Positions 16,010 through 23,719 of a stretch of DNA of 25,807 bases are shown one piece after another. Origin of the DNA: Acidobacteriota bacterium (GTDB taxonomy: Bacteria; Acidobacteriota; Terriglobia; Terriglobales; Acidobacteriaceae); NCBI GenBank assembly GCA_003223595.1, contig QHVR01000405.1:23822-49628 (forward strand), written 5' to 3'. Both the position numbers and the translations under genes were made by a program. A model generated the notes under the pieces. That model was not told the DNA's origin and searched no databases. It saw nothing but the letters and a program-made list of their open reading frames with translations. How positions within the stretch are numbered: position 1 is the first letter of the stretch; each line of letters begins with the position of its first letter.

Positions 16010-17791
16010 TCAGCGCACGCCCTCTATCGCGGCACGGACGGCGTCCATATCCGCTCCCGCATTTCTACCATCCGAAGCCTTGCCCGCGAAGTGGCTAGTG
16101 GATGACAGGCGATAGTCTGGTTCGTCATTGTTAATTCGCTCAAATCCTACCGCGTTGACATCCTTCACCAGAAAATTTCCCTGCGGCCAAGCCCCTTGTC
16201 CGCCAGCATAATCAATGATGACATTGTTCTTTACCTCGAAAGAGCTCCAGCAATTCTTAAACGTAGTTGCTGGCTGTCCTGACTTAGGGCAAGTGCCTCT
16301 TCCACTCGACCAGACAGAGTTTGTGCCTGCAGGAACAATATTGTCATTGAAGCTGATCGCAAATGGGAGACGTGGATTGTCCGGAGCTGCGCCCACCAGA
16401 ATTAGGGATTTCACTCTCCCTCGAGTTGCAACGGTTACATGACTCACGCGAACATTGTTTAGTGGCACATTTTTCGAGAACCCGCTGGAAATCTGGAAGA
16501 CCATCCCGTCACCGTTATAAGCGTCAGCATCGATGTCTTCCAAGAGGTCATCGTGGATGCTCCAGCGCTGGGCCGCGAGCGAATCCTCTTTGCTTCCGTC
16601 TGACAAAGATGCCGCTAATTGCATGCCGGAACCGCTGTGACGAATCAGGTTCTTGCGAATAGTAACGTCTTGCACGGCTGCCCAAGCACCGCGCGGAGTC
16701 AGGAGGATGGCATACCCTACTTGGCTGTACCCACCCCACGAGTTTTCCATGACGTTCCCCTCGACCAGAACCCGTTCCGCATTCTTGAGTTCAAACAGAT
16801 TCTTGACGATGAATTTCTTGCCGACGAAATCAGGTCTACCAGGTTGCCAGCTGAGGGGCTTGAAGAGGTGGTTGCGGCGAACTTCGATGTCCGCGGGGAT
16901 CTGCGATCCCGGTGCCCCGCCAAACAGCACGTTTTCCGCCGCCGCCTCGAGATAATTGTTCACAATCTTGTAGACGCCCACAGGAACCTTACTGTTCCCG
17001 CCAACGATGGCCTGCGCGTCAACGCACGCACCGGTTACTGCGATGCAGTGGAAATCGTTGAAGTATGAGTCAACGATTCCAACATAGCTGCTGCCGCCCA
17101 GGTTGATCCCGCGCACGCTTTCATCCAGCGGTGTTCCATGGATCCAGGAGCGATCAATCACGACGTGGTCAGCACTACCTTCGAAACGAATTAAGGCATA
17201 TACCGTGCCCGTGCCAGCGGTTCTGGTCACTTCCAGTCCGATGATCCGGTAGTGATTGGCACCCGGAGCTACGCTGATGGCACCGGCACCAACCTTGAGT
17301 TCTATCCGTGCCATGGAATTTGTCGGTGTCGGGCAGTTGTAGGTGGGTCGGGCAGGGAGGGATGCACTTCCGGCATAGCAAGGAGTGAGACGGGTACCTT
17401 CAGGCGGCAACTCGGATTCTGCGCTGGTACGGATGGTGATCCAATGCGCTGCATCGCATGGCTTTGCGGGCAAGTTGAAAGGAGCAAAAGTCTGCCCCGC
17501 GCTCAAGACGAGCGTGTCGCCGCACGAGGCCGACTGCAGGGCCGCTGTGACACCTTTGGGGTCGGAGACCTTAATCTGTTTGCCGGGCGACGGTGAGGAA
17601 CTGAGAGCTGTGTTGATACAGCGGTTTGGCAACGCGGCAGGACCGTCGTTGCTGCTACCGAAATCGGGGGTGTCGCCGGGGCGGCAATATCGATTATCGG
17701 ACTGCGCTACGGCTGTAGAACCGATCATGAGCAGGGTCAGGAACAATAAGTTCTTTATTACTCCGGCTGGGAGATCGGTCCGAGGTTTCAT
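16010..17791 (-). CDS. Secreted right-handed parallel beta-helix protein
   Basis: 593-aa exported protein with a classic signal peptide: basic start, hydrophobic core NLLFLTLLMIGS, and AVA cleavage site near residue 29. The frame is open back to a TTG at 17884, but only the ATG at 17791 puts the signal peptide at the N-terminus. The mature protein starts with a Cys-containing segment (DNRYCRPGDTPDFGS, then LPNRCINTALSSSPSPGK) shared with the paralogue at 13042. A beta-helix with repeated Asn/Val strand-turn units follows (VGIVDSYFNDFHC, AENVLFGGAPG, ERVLVEGNVMENSWGG). It lacks the two Ig-like domains and lipobox of the paralogue. A role in binding, cleaving or epimerising the exported polysaccharide is plausible by fold and position; no catalytic residues can be assigned. 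It lies 64 bp after the LMW-PTP. Confidence 0.87.
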   Translation of the reverse strand: MKPRTDLPAGVIKNLLFLTLLMIGSTAVAQSDNRYCRPGDTPDFGSSNDGPAALPNRCINTALSSSPSPGKQIKVSDPKGVTAALQSASCGDTLVLSAGQTFAPFNLPAKPCDAAHWITIRTSAESELPPEGTRLTPCYAGSASLPARPTYNCPTPTNSMARIELKVGAGAISVAPGANHYRIIGLEVTRTAGTGTVYALIRFEGSADHVVIDRSWIHGTPLDESVRGINLGGSSYVGIVDSYFNDFHCIAVTGACVDAQAIVGGNSKVPVGVYKIVNNYLEAAAENVLFGGAPGSQIPADIEVRRNHLFKPLSWQPGRPDFVGKKFIVKNLFELKNAERVLVEGNVMENSWGGYSQVGYAILLTPRGAWAAVQDVTIRKNLIRHSGSGMQLAASLSDGSKEDSLAAQRWSIHDDLLEDIDADAYNGDGMVFQISSGFSKNVPLNNVRVSHVTVATRGRVKSLILVGAAPDNPRLPFAISFNDNIVPAGTNSVWSSGRGTCPKSGQPATTFKNCWSSFEVKNNVIIDYAGGQGAWPQGNFLVKDVNAVGFERINNDEPDYRLSSTSHFAGKASDGRNAGADMDAVRAAIEGVR

Positions 17792-17855
17792 GGGGAGCCA
17801 GCTGTTTTCAAAAGCGAGAGTTTCGCGAGCCGTCTTTTTTAGACTAACAAAAAAT

Positions 17856-18572
17856 TCATTTCGAGGACAGAAATGGAATCCCAATTTGAGATCTTACATT
17901 CGAACTGGATTGTACATTGTGAAATACCGATCGAATCAGATTGCAAACGCAGGTTCGCAGTTGGCGAGCGCAAAATCGGGTGGTCTCGAGATCCCCGAGA
18001 TAAGGATCTGGAATCTCGCGGTATTGCCAAGGACCTTCCGAATACGCGCTGAGCATGTAGATTTTTTCTCGGGACTCCGGATAGAGCGCCAGGAGTTCGG
18101 CTTTGTTTTGAAAATCCATGGCCAAAACACAATCTGCCTCGTCCATCATTTTTTGAGTCAAAGGTTTGGCCCGGTGCTCAGCCAGCGAGATGCCCAGATC
18201 CGCGGAACTCTCCTGCGCCCAGATATGGGCCTCGCGTCCCGCGCAGGCGTGCATGCCGGCGGAAATGACGTTAACTTGCTGATCCACTCCCATTTGTTGC
18301 AATGTCTGCCTCATGAGGAACTCCGCCATTGCGCTTCGCATGATGTTGCCGTGGCAGACGAAAACAAAAGAGCGGGCCGACTGTGGGACCAGACGCTTGT
18401 TGCTGGTCCTGAGTCGGAGCACGTCGAGCAAACATAAACGAGCATAGATTCGACCTGCTTTTGGGCCGAGACGGCAGACGATGTCCCGCTTTGCGAGCAG
18501 GAAATCCGGCACGAATTTCCTGAGCACATGTTTCGATGCACGGCTGAAGGTTTTCGCGGTCTCGCGTATCAC
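17856..18572 (-). CDS. Low-molecular-weight protein tyrosine phosphatase with N-terminal extension
   Basis: 238-aa LMW-PTP. The P-loop FVCHGNIMRS (71-80) carries the CX5R signature with nucleophile C73 and R79; the position usually occupied by a second Cys is Met. The general-acid loop is IPDPYLGD (D189). Bacterial Wzb/Etp-type members dephosphorylate tyrosine kinases that control capsule and EPS export; no kinase is in the window. Typical members have ~150 residues, so the first ~68 are an extension. Residues ~17-72 (LRKFVP, RLGPKAGRIYARL, SARSFVFVC) resemble the linker before the phosphatase domain of the fusion at 20310-22133 (LRRVVP, RLPRQMRTTYIRL, NAQSFLFVC). Its ATG overlaps the sulfotransferase stop by 4 bases (ATGA), indicating coupling. 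Confidence 0.9.
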   Translation of the reverse strand: MIRETAKTFSRASKHVLRKFVPDFLLAKRDIVCRLGPKAGRIYARLCLLDVLRLRTSNKRLVPQSARSFVFVCHGNIMRSAMAEFLMRQTLQQMGVDQQVNVISAGMHACAGREAHIWAQESSADLGISLAEHRAKPLTQKMMDEADCVLAMDFQNKAELLALYPESREKIYMLSAYSEGPWQYREIPDPYLGDLETTRFCARQLRTCVCNLIRSVFHNVQSSSNVRSQIGIPFLSSK

Positions 18573-19468
18573 GAGATCTCCCCGTGGGAAACCATCGTGG
18601 GGACAACCGTCCCAGAAGCCAATTCATATCCTAAGCTCTGCATCAAGCCGCCCCATGCGGATTCAATTGCGGCTAGTGATTCGGGAGGAAGTTGCGACTT
18701 CCATCCACCGCTGATGGCCGAGCGCACAAAGGGCTTATCACTGCGCGTTCCCTTGGTCAGAACCCATCGGCCCGCTTCCTGCTTCTCCAGTGCGCGCATC
18801 CTTTCTGGGGAACTCAGTTCAATGGTTCGCTTTAACGCTTCCGGTCTGGCATCGATGGCCCGGAAGGAGCAGCCTTCGAGAAAAGCGGCAACCCCGGCCA
18901 GCACGGTGGCAGGATCCCGCTTCATGTCTTCATAGCGGAGCAGCAGAAACCCCGGCGTCCCTTGGCGTAGTGCCGTCCAACTCAGCACGTTGTCCCTCCA
19001 GGAACCGAAGATACGGTCAAACTCGCCCGCAATGAAGCGTGGGACGAAACTGGAGATGGGGTAGTCGTCGGGAATATTTCCCGCTTTTACATTGTGGTGA
19101 TAAAAAGAGATCGCCACATCACGCGGATCGCGCACGATGTAAATCACATGCGGATAGTGCGGCTGAAAAGACTCATGACTCTTCAGCAGACGCGGACGCT
19201 GGAGGGCGCGCATGAAGCGGTCGGGGTTGAAATAGATTTCCGGGATTCTGGATTCGATATTCAAGAACGTGACGGGATCGTTCTGCCAAAGTAAGTTGCC
19301 CAGAAGAAAGCGACTCCAGGTATTGCCGGATCTGGGATAGGAAACCAGAAAAACGTCATCTGGATATACGGTTACTCCCCGGCCGGCAATCTGTCGACCG
19401 GTAAGAACGCGGCCCATTGTCACCAGCCCGCCCAACGTTCTTCGGAGGCTTTCCCGCAGTGATGCCAT
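18569..19468 (-). CDS. PAPS-dependent sulfotransferase
   Basis: 299-aa cytosolic-type sulfotransferase (Sulfotransfer_1 fold), predicted to move a sulfuryl group from PAPS to a hydroxyl or amine. The 5'-phosphosulfate loop is SYPRSGNTW (43-51), the catalytic-base region LKSHES (H98), and the 3'-phosphate motif VRDPRDVAISFYHH (~112-125). A C-terminal K-G-T-R...GGW segment (TKGTRSDKPFVRSAISGGW) matches the second PAPS-binding region. There is no signal peptide, so it probably acts on precursors in the cytoplasm. It overlaps the upstream sulfotransferase by 1 base (TGATG) and the downstream LMW-PTP by 4 bases. It is clearly paralogous to the gene at 19468-20319, pointing to tandem duplication. 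Confidence 0.92.
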   Translation of the reverse strand: MASLRESLRRTLGGLVTMGRVLTGRQIAGRGVTVYPDDVFLVSYPRSGNTWSRFLLGNLLWQNDPVTFLNIESRIPEIYFNPDRFMRALQRPRLLKSHESFQPHYPHVIYIVRDPRDVAISFYHHNVKAGNIPDDYPISSFVPRFIAGEFDRIFGSWRDNVLSWTALRQGTPGFLLLRYEDMKRDPATVLAGVAAFLEGCSFRAIDARPEALKRTIELSSPERMRALEKQEAGRWVLTKGTRSDKPFVRSAISGGWKSQLPPESLAAIESAWGGLMQSLGYELASGTVVPTMVSHGEIS

Positions 19469-20319
19469 CAGTCCTCAGCTTTTCCCGAGATCGCCATTTC
19501 GTCGACAAGCAGCTCGTAGCCGAGGTTTTTCATGGTCGCACCCCAGGCCTGTTCGATCGTCCTGACCAATGGAGCAGAGAGTTCGCTCCGCCAGCCGCCA
19601 GATTTGGCTTGGCGAACAAAAGCGATGTCCTGACGAGTGCCTCGAGTCAGCCTCCATTCAGAGGAGTGCTTCTCTTCCAGATTCCGCATCCGCGCAGCCG
19701 AACTCAACTCAACAGCTCGCGCTACCTGTCCCGGCACGCCATCAGCATGGAGCACACCTGCAATCCTGGCTAACTCCTGCTCCGGGTTCGCCAATAGATC
19801 TTCATACCTCAGGAACAGAGACTCGGCATGACTTTTTCGAGTCGCATGCCAGCTCAAGACATGCTCTTCCCAGGAGCCACAATAGTCGAAGAATTCACCG
19901 GCCACAAATCTCGGGATGAACTCTTCCAGGGCGTACCCTTGGGGAATAGTTTTTCTTTTCATGCTGTAGTAGTAGAGAGAAACCGCGACATCTCTCGGGT
20001 CGCGAACAACGTAAATGGTTCGCTTGTATCGAGGGTCAAAGTACTCGTGGCTCTTCAGGATGCGTGGTCTGGCCCGAGCGAGCAACTGCTGATCGGAAAA
20101 GAAGTAAATTTCCGGCACGCGCGACTCAACATTGGCAAACGTTATCGGATTGTCCGGGTCGAGTAAATTGCCCACCAAAAATCGTATCCAGGTATTGCCA
20201 GATCTGGGATAGGAAACGATGAAAACATCGTCAGGGAAAACAGTGAGCCGCCTGCCCGCTGGATTTTTTCCCAACAGAGCCCGGATTCCATATCGCAAGC
20301 GATTCCAGATCATCGGCAC
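19468..20319 (-). CDS. PAPS-dependent sulfotransferase
   Basis: 283-aa sulfotransferase with the PAPS loop SYPRSGNTW (36-44), LKSHEY (H91 as candidate base), VRDPRDVAVSLYYYS (~105-119) and TRGTRQDIAFVRQAKSGGW near the C-terminus. It resembles the neighbour at 18569 along its whole length (for example VFPDDVFIVSYPRSGNTW against VYPDDVFLVSYPRSGNTW). The two copies probably sulfate different positions or sugars. The start overlaps the ATP-grasp/phosphatase fusion by 10 bp; an in-frame ATG at 20313 is an alternative. Confidence 0.92.
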   Translation of the reverse strand: MPMIWNRLRYGIRALLGKNPAGRRLTVFPDDVFIVSYPRSGNTWIRFLVGNLLDPDNPITFANVESRVPEIYFFSDQQLLARARPRILKSHEYFDPRYKRTIYVVRDPRDVAVSLYYYSMKRKTIPQGYALEEFIPRFVAGEFFDYCGSWEEHVLSWHATRKSHAESLFLRYEDLLANPEQELARIAGVLHADGVPGQVARAVELSSAARMRNLEEKHSSEWRLTRGTRQDIAFVRQAKSGGWRSELSAPLVRTIEQAWGATMKNLGYELLVDEMAISGKAED

Positions 20320-22133
20320 AGGGTCAACTCCTGACGTGACGAAGCAATATCACTGGCCAGGTTATCGATGCATTTCGACAATACGGAGTAGCATCGGCGT
20401 GTCGTGTCTATGTCCCCGAAATATGGGTCTGGTATTTCCTGATTCGTCCCTTTGGCTTCGGCATAACTACCAAGCAGGAAAATCTTGTGTTTCGCGGCTG
20501 GATATAAGGTCTCCAGTTCGGCGAGATTCTCGAAGTCCATGGCAAAAATCGCGTCGGAGCTGCTAATCAGTTCCGGTGTTAGCAGTTGTGCCCGGTGCTG
20601 ATCTAGCGGAAGGGCAATTTCCTGCGACACCGCGATCGCCCAAGCGTGAGCTTCGCGTCCAGGCGAGGCATGCAAACCCGCCGATCGAACCACGGGGCCA
20701 CAGATCCCGCGGGTGAGGAGAGCTTGCTTCAGCATGGCTTCGGCCATTGGGCTGCGCATCATGTTGCCATAGCAAACAAACAAAAAGGATTGGGCATTTG
20801 CAAGAGCGGGGCGACCATTCTGAGAACTCAAGGAGAGCATATCGTGAATTCGAAGCCTAATGTACGTAGTGCGCATCTGACGCGGGAGCCTGAAGTAAAT
20901 TGCCGCATATTTTTTCAGCTTACTTGGCACTACTCTGCGCAGGGCGGATGTGGAAGGCGCGGCCAGCAGAGACCAAACAGCTCTGGCCGATTCCTCGAAA
21001 AACGGTCGCGGGTCCGACCACGACCAGACCGCTTCCCTAATCAAAGGAGAGAAGTCGGCCGGAGTCCGCATCAGGTCGCGCAGGAGTGAAGGCCTGGGTC
21101 CGGGTTGCCCAGTATTGCGGAATAGAAAGCTCTGCAAGCGATCTACGTAACCGGGGCTCCAGCGCCACCGCATGCCGACGGAATACCGGGGCGGTACCGT
21201 GGGGCGCTCGCCGTGGAGTACTTGCCAGTAGTACAGAGGGAAATCGACTCCGGCAACGATGGGAAATGAAACGGATCCCCAGAAGCGGCCATTCACTTCC
21301 ATCAGTGCGGACGTTCCTGTTTCCCGGTCAGACCGGAACTCGACCATCGCCACGCCTTCCCACTCGAGTGCCCGCAGCAATGCCATGGAGGACGCAAATA
21401 GCTCGGGGTCAGGCTCTTCTGCGACGGCGAGAATCGCAACGCCGCCACTAACTGGCGCTTCTTTCAAACGGCGATGCTGAAATCGTGCGATGCATTCTCC
21501 CTTGTGTATCAATATTTCGATGCCAACGCCGACCCCGGGGCAGTATTCCTGCAACATGACTGGCCCCCAGGCGTTGGCGGTCAGCGCCTTTGACAACTCC
21601 TGCAGAGTGTGAAAATAGAAAACTTTGAATGCGGCTGCACCTTTTTTTGCCGGCTTGGCGACAACCGGAAATCGCAGCTGCGGAGCCACTGAGTCGAGCT
21701 GATCAGCTGTGATCGTGCATGTGAATGGCACCCTGATGCCGACTTTCTGCGCTGCTTCCAGGGTGAGTGATTTGTTCAGGACTCGCTCTACCACTGCGGG
21801 AGGTGGACAGCCGACGTGCACCGTTGGACTTAGTTCGTTATACAGATCTCTTAGAGCTGCGAGCGCGGGATCGCCCGCCGGCAGGATCGTATCGAACTGC
21901 CTTTCTCGCACCAGATCGAGCAATGCCCGGGTAAATAGGGCGGGGTCCGGTTGTCGCGAGGGAAGCCGGTGAAAACCACAGATGGCGCGGGAATGAATGT
22001 CCCGGTCTTCGGGCTGAAACGAGGCTATATCAACCGGGATGCCATAGCGCTGCAATGAGCGCGCCATGGGTACACTAACCCGTGGAGATGCGCCGAGGAT
22101 CAGAGTGGGACGACGTTTGGGCTGCTCGCTCAT
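20310..22133 (-). CDS. ATP-grasp ligase / LMW protein tyrosine phosphatase fusion
   Basis: 607-aa two-domain protein in a single open frame. Residues 1-~390 are an ATP-grasp ligase: N-terminal strand PTLILGASPRVS, ATP-lysine strand FPVVAKPAKKG (~155-165), VMLQEYCPGVGVGIE (~192-206), and the metal-binding end MVEF...LMEVNGRFWGS (~263-287). Residues ~448-607 are a complete LMW-PTP: P-loop FVCYGNMMRS (C454, R460) and acid loop IPDPYFGD (D569), with Met at the usual second-Cys position. A basic linker (~395-448) joins them. The ATP-grasp half would ligate a carboxylate to an amine; the phosphatase half suggests control by, or removal of, a phosphate. It lies 29 bp after the flippase. The two activities are readable; their coupling is unknown. 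Confidence 0.9.
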   Translation of the reverse strand: MSEQPKRRPTLILGASPRVSVPMARSLQRYGIPVDIASFQPEDRDIHSRAICGFHRLPSRQPDPALFTRALLDLVRERQFDTILPAGDPALAALRDLYNELSPTVHVGCPPPAVVERVLNKSLTLEAAQKVGIRVPFTCTITADQLDSVAPQLRFPVVAKPAKKGAAAFKVFYFHTLQELSKALTANAWGPVMLQEYCPGVGVGIEILIHKGECIARFQHRRLKEAPVSGGVAILAVAEEPDPELFASSMALLRALEWEGVAMVEFRSDRETGTSALMEVNGRFWGSVSFPIVAGVDFPLYYWQVLHGERPTVPPRYSVGMRWRWSPGYVDRLQSFLFRNTGQPGPRPSLLRDLMRTPADFSPLIREAVWSWSDPRPFFEESARAVWSLLAAPSTSALRRVVPSKLKKYAAIYFRLPRQMRTTYIRLRIHDMLSLSSQNGRPALANAQSFLFVCYGNMMRSPMAEAMLKQALLTRGICGPVVRSAGLHASPGREAHAWAIAVSQEIALPLDQHRAQLLTPELISSSDAIFAMDFENLAELETLYPAAKHKIFLLGSYAEAKGTNQEIPDPYFGDIDTTRRCYSVLSKCIDNLASDIASSRQELTLCR

Positions 22134-22162
22134 GAAATGAAGTACTGCAAAGGACGACTACG

Positions 22163-23719
22163 CTACGCCTCCTCGCGATAGGTCTCCACCAGGGCAAGCG
22201 ATACTTCATCATCCTGATTGGCGCCGAAGTCTCCCACATCCCAGGCTCGGTGGCTCCAGAATGCCCATCCCAGTCCGATGGCGTAAACCACGCCCGCAAT
22301 CCCAACTTGTACCAGAAACTCGCGCAGATGATGCGGAACGAACCAGCGCCGCATGAGCAAAAGGACCGCAATCATCGGGCCGCACAGGCAAATGGGCAGC
22401 ACGAACGCGCGCTTGAGGTAGGTGAACACTTGGACTCCGAGCAAGCGGCAGAGATGAATCGGGATAAAGAAAACTTGCGTGCAGACGAGGGGAATGGCAG
22501 TTCCGATAGCATCTCCAACGATGCCGTAGCGCCGCACAAGAATTATGCTGAGGATCAGATTCGCGATCCCTTCCGCCATTACCACCCAAGCTAGAGTCTT
22601 GTGCTTGGCCAGACCCCACAGGGTGCGTCCAGCGACAGACTGAGCCAACATCAGCGTGGTGGGAAACAGCAAAATCAGCAATACCGGATAGCTCGCCGCA
22701 ACGTATTTCGGACCCACCCATGCTTCGATCACCGACTTCCCCAGGATGCTCAGAATGGCAGCAATCGGGAGAATAATAAAGGCGCAGGCGCGGTTCCCAA
22801 GTACGAAGATCTTTCGCAGGCCATCCAGATCCCCTTGGGCCTGGGACTGGCTGGACATCGGTATGACAAGCTGAGAAAGGCTGCTCACCGCTTCCGAGGC
22901 ATAGTCGACTAGACGAGAGCCGATAGTGAAATATGTTACGGCGGCAGCCGACACAAACGTTCCTATCACGACAGCATCGGTTTTGAAGCGCAGGCGTCCT
23001 GCCAAAATGATCACGAACGTTGTGCCGCTGTAGCTGGCAATGGTGCGGAAACTGGCCCGGCTTACGTATTGGGATCCGAAGCGCAGCGGCAGAAGTCGAA
23101 ATACCACAGCGGCGTTGACCAACCCGGCGAGCAGCGGCAGGCTGGTCGTAATCACCGCCAGGGTCACCAGCCCATGTCCGTGTGTCAGTGCAATGACGAT
23201 GAGCAGAGCGCGGATGAGAGTCGAGCACGCGCTAGTGAGATTCAGGAGATAGAAGCGCTGCAACCCCTCCAAAATGCCGCTGAAGACACCAATTGGAAAA
23301 CCCGCGGAAACCGAGGCGCCCACTATGAAGAGCAGCCAACGCGCTGTGGGCACAAAATCGAGTGGGATCTTGGGGAAAATCGAGTGTACGTAGTAGGTGG
23401 CGAGCAGCGTGATGCCCAGGGCTGAAATTCCGATGGCGCTATAGCCGAGCATAGCCGTATTTACCAATCGGTTCAGTTCGGCGTGGTCCTCGGTAGCGGA
23501 AAACTTGGCGACGTAGCGAACAATGGAAGAACGAATGCCGAGGTCAAACAACCCGTAATAGCCGGTAACCGAAAAGATCAAGATCCAGAGTCCGAAGGCG
23601 TCGTCCCCAAGGCGATGAAGGATGAAAGGGGAGAGAAAGATTCCGACCACAACATTCAGACCCAGCGCGAACCAGGTGGATCCGACGTTTCTCAAGATTT
23701 GGCGTTTATCGAACTTCAT
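22163..23719 (-). CDS. Wzx-like oligosaccharide flippase (MOP superfamily)
   Basis: 518-aa polytopic membrane protein with about 12-14 hydrophobic segments, of the polysaccharide-export (PST/MATE-like) branch of the MOP superfamily. It would flip lipid-linked repeat units across the inner membrane. The N-terminus is typical (KFDKRQILRNVGSTWFALGLNVVVGIFLSPFILHRLG, here read in two parts around the first membrane segment), followed by GLWILIFSVTGYYGLFDLGI and C-terminal AQSVAGRTLWGLAKHK. I chose the ATG at 23719 over the upstream ATG at 23821: it forms an ATGA overlap with the NRPS stop (23718-23716) and removes a 34-residue hydrophilic leader not expected in this family. It is cotranscribed with the NRPS module upstream and the ATP-grasp fusion downstream. 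Confidence 0.92.
   Translation of the reverse strand: MKFDKRQILRNVGSTWFALGLNVVVGIFLSPFILHRLGDDAFGLWILIFSVTGYYGLFDLGIRSSIVRYVAKFSATEDHAELNRLVNTAMLGYSAIGISALGITLLATYYVHSIFPKIPLDFVPTARWLLFIVGASVSAGFPIGVFSGILEGLQRFYLLNLTSACSTLIRALLIVIALTHGHGLVTLAVITTSLPLLAGLVNAAVVFRLLPLRFGSQYVSRASFRTIASYSGTTFVIILAGRLRFKTDAVVIGTFVSAAAVTYFTIGSRLVDYASEAVSSLSQLVIPMSSQSQAQGDLDGLRKIFVLGNRACAFIILPIAAILSILGKSVIEAWVGPKYVAASYPVLLILLFPTTLMLAQSVAGRTLWGLAKHKTLAWVVMAEGIANLILSIILVRRYGIVGDAIGTAIPLVCTQVFFIPIHLCRLLGVQVFTYLKRAFVLPICLCGPMIAVLLLMRRWFVPHHLREFLVQVGIAGVVYAIGLGWAFWSHRAWDVGDFGANQDDEVSLALVETYREEA

Noticed and set aside
13042..17791. Recent DNA-level duplication or mobile element around the beta-helix genes
   Set aside because: The paralogues are similar as proteins but their DNA has diverged widely, and there are no terminal repeats or transposase.
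17792..17884. 31-residue leader on the beta-helix protein from TTG 17884
   Set aside because: It would bury the signal peptide internally and overlap the LMW-PTP end; ATG 17791 fits a secreted protein.
22209..23228. 339-codon ORF overlapping the flippase
   Set aside because: Alternate-frame shadow with no domain motif; the membrane-protein frame explains the region.
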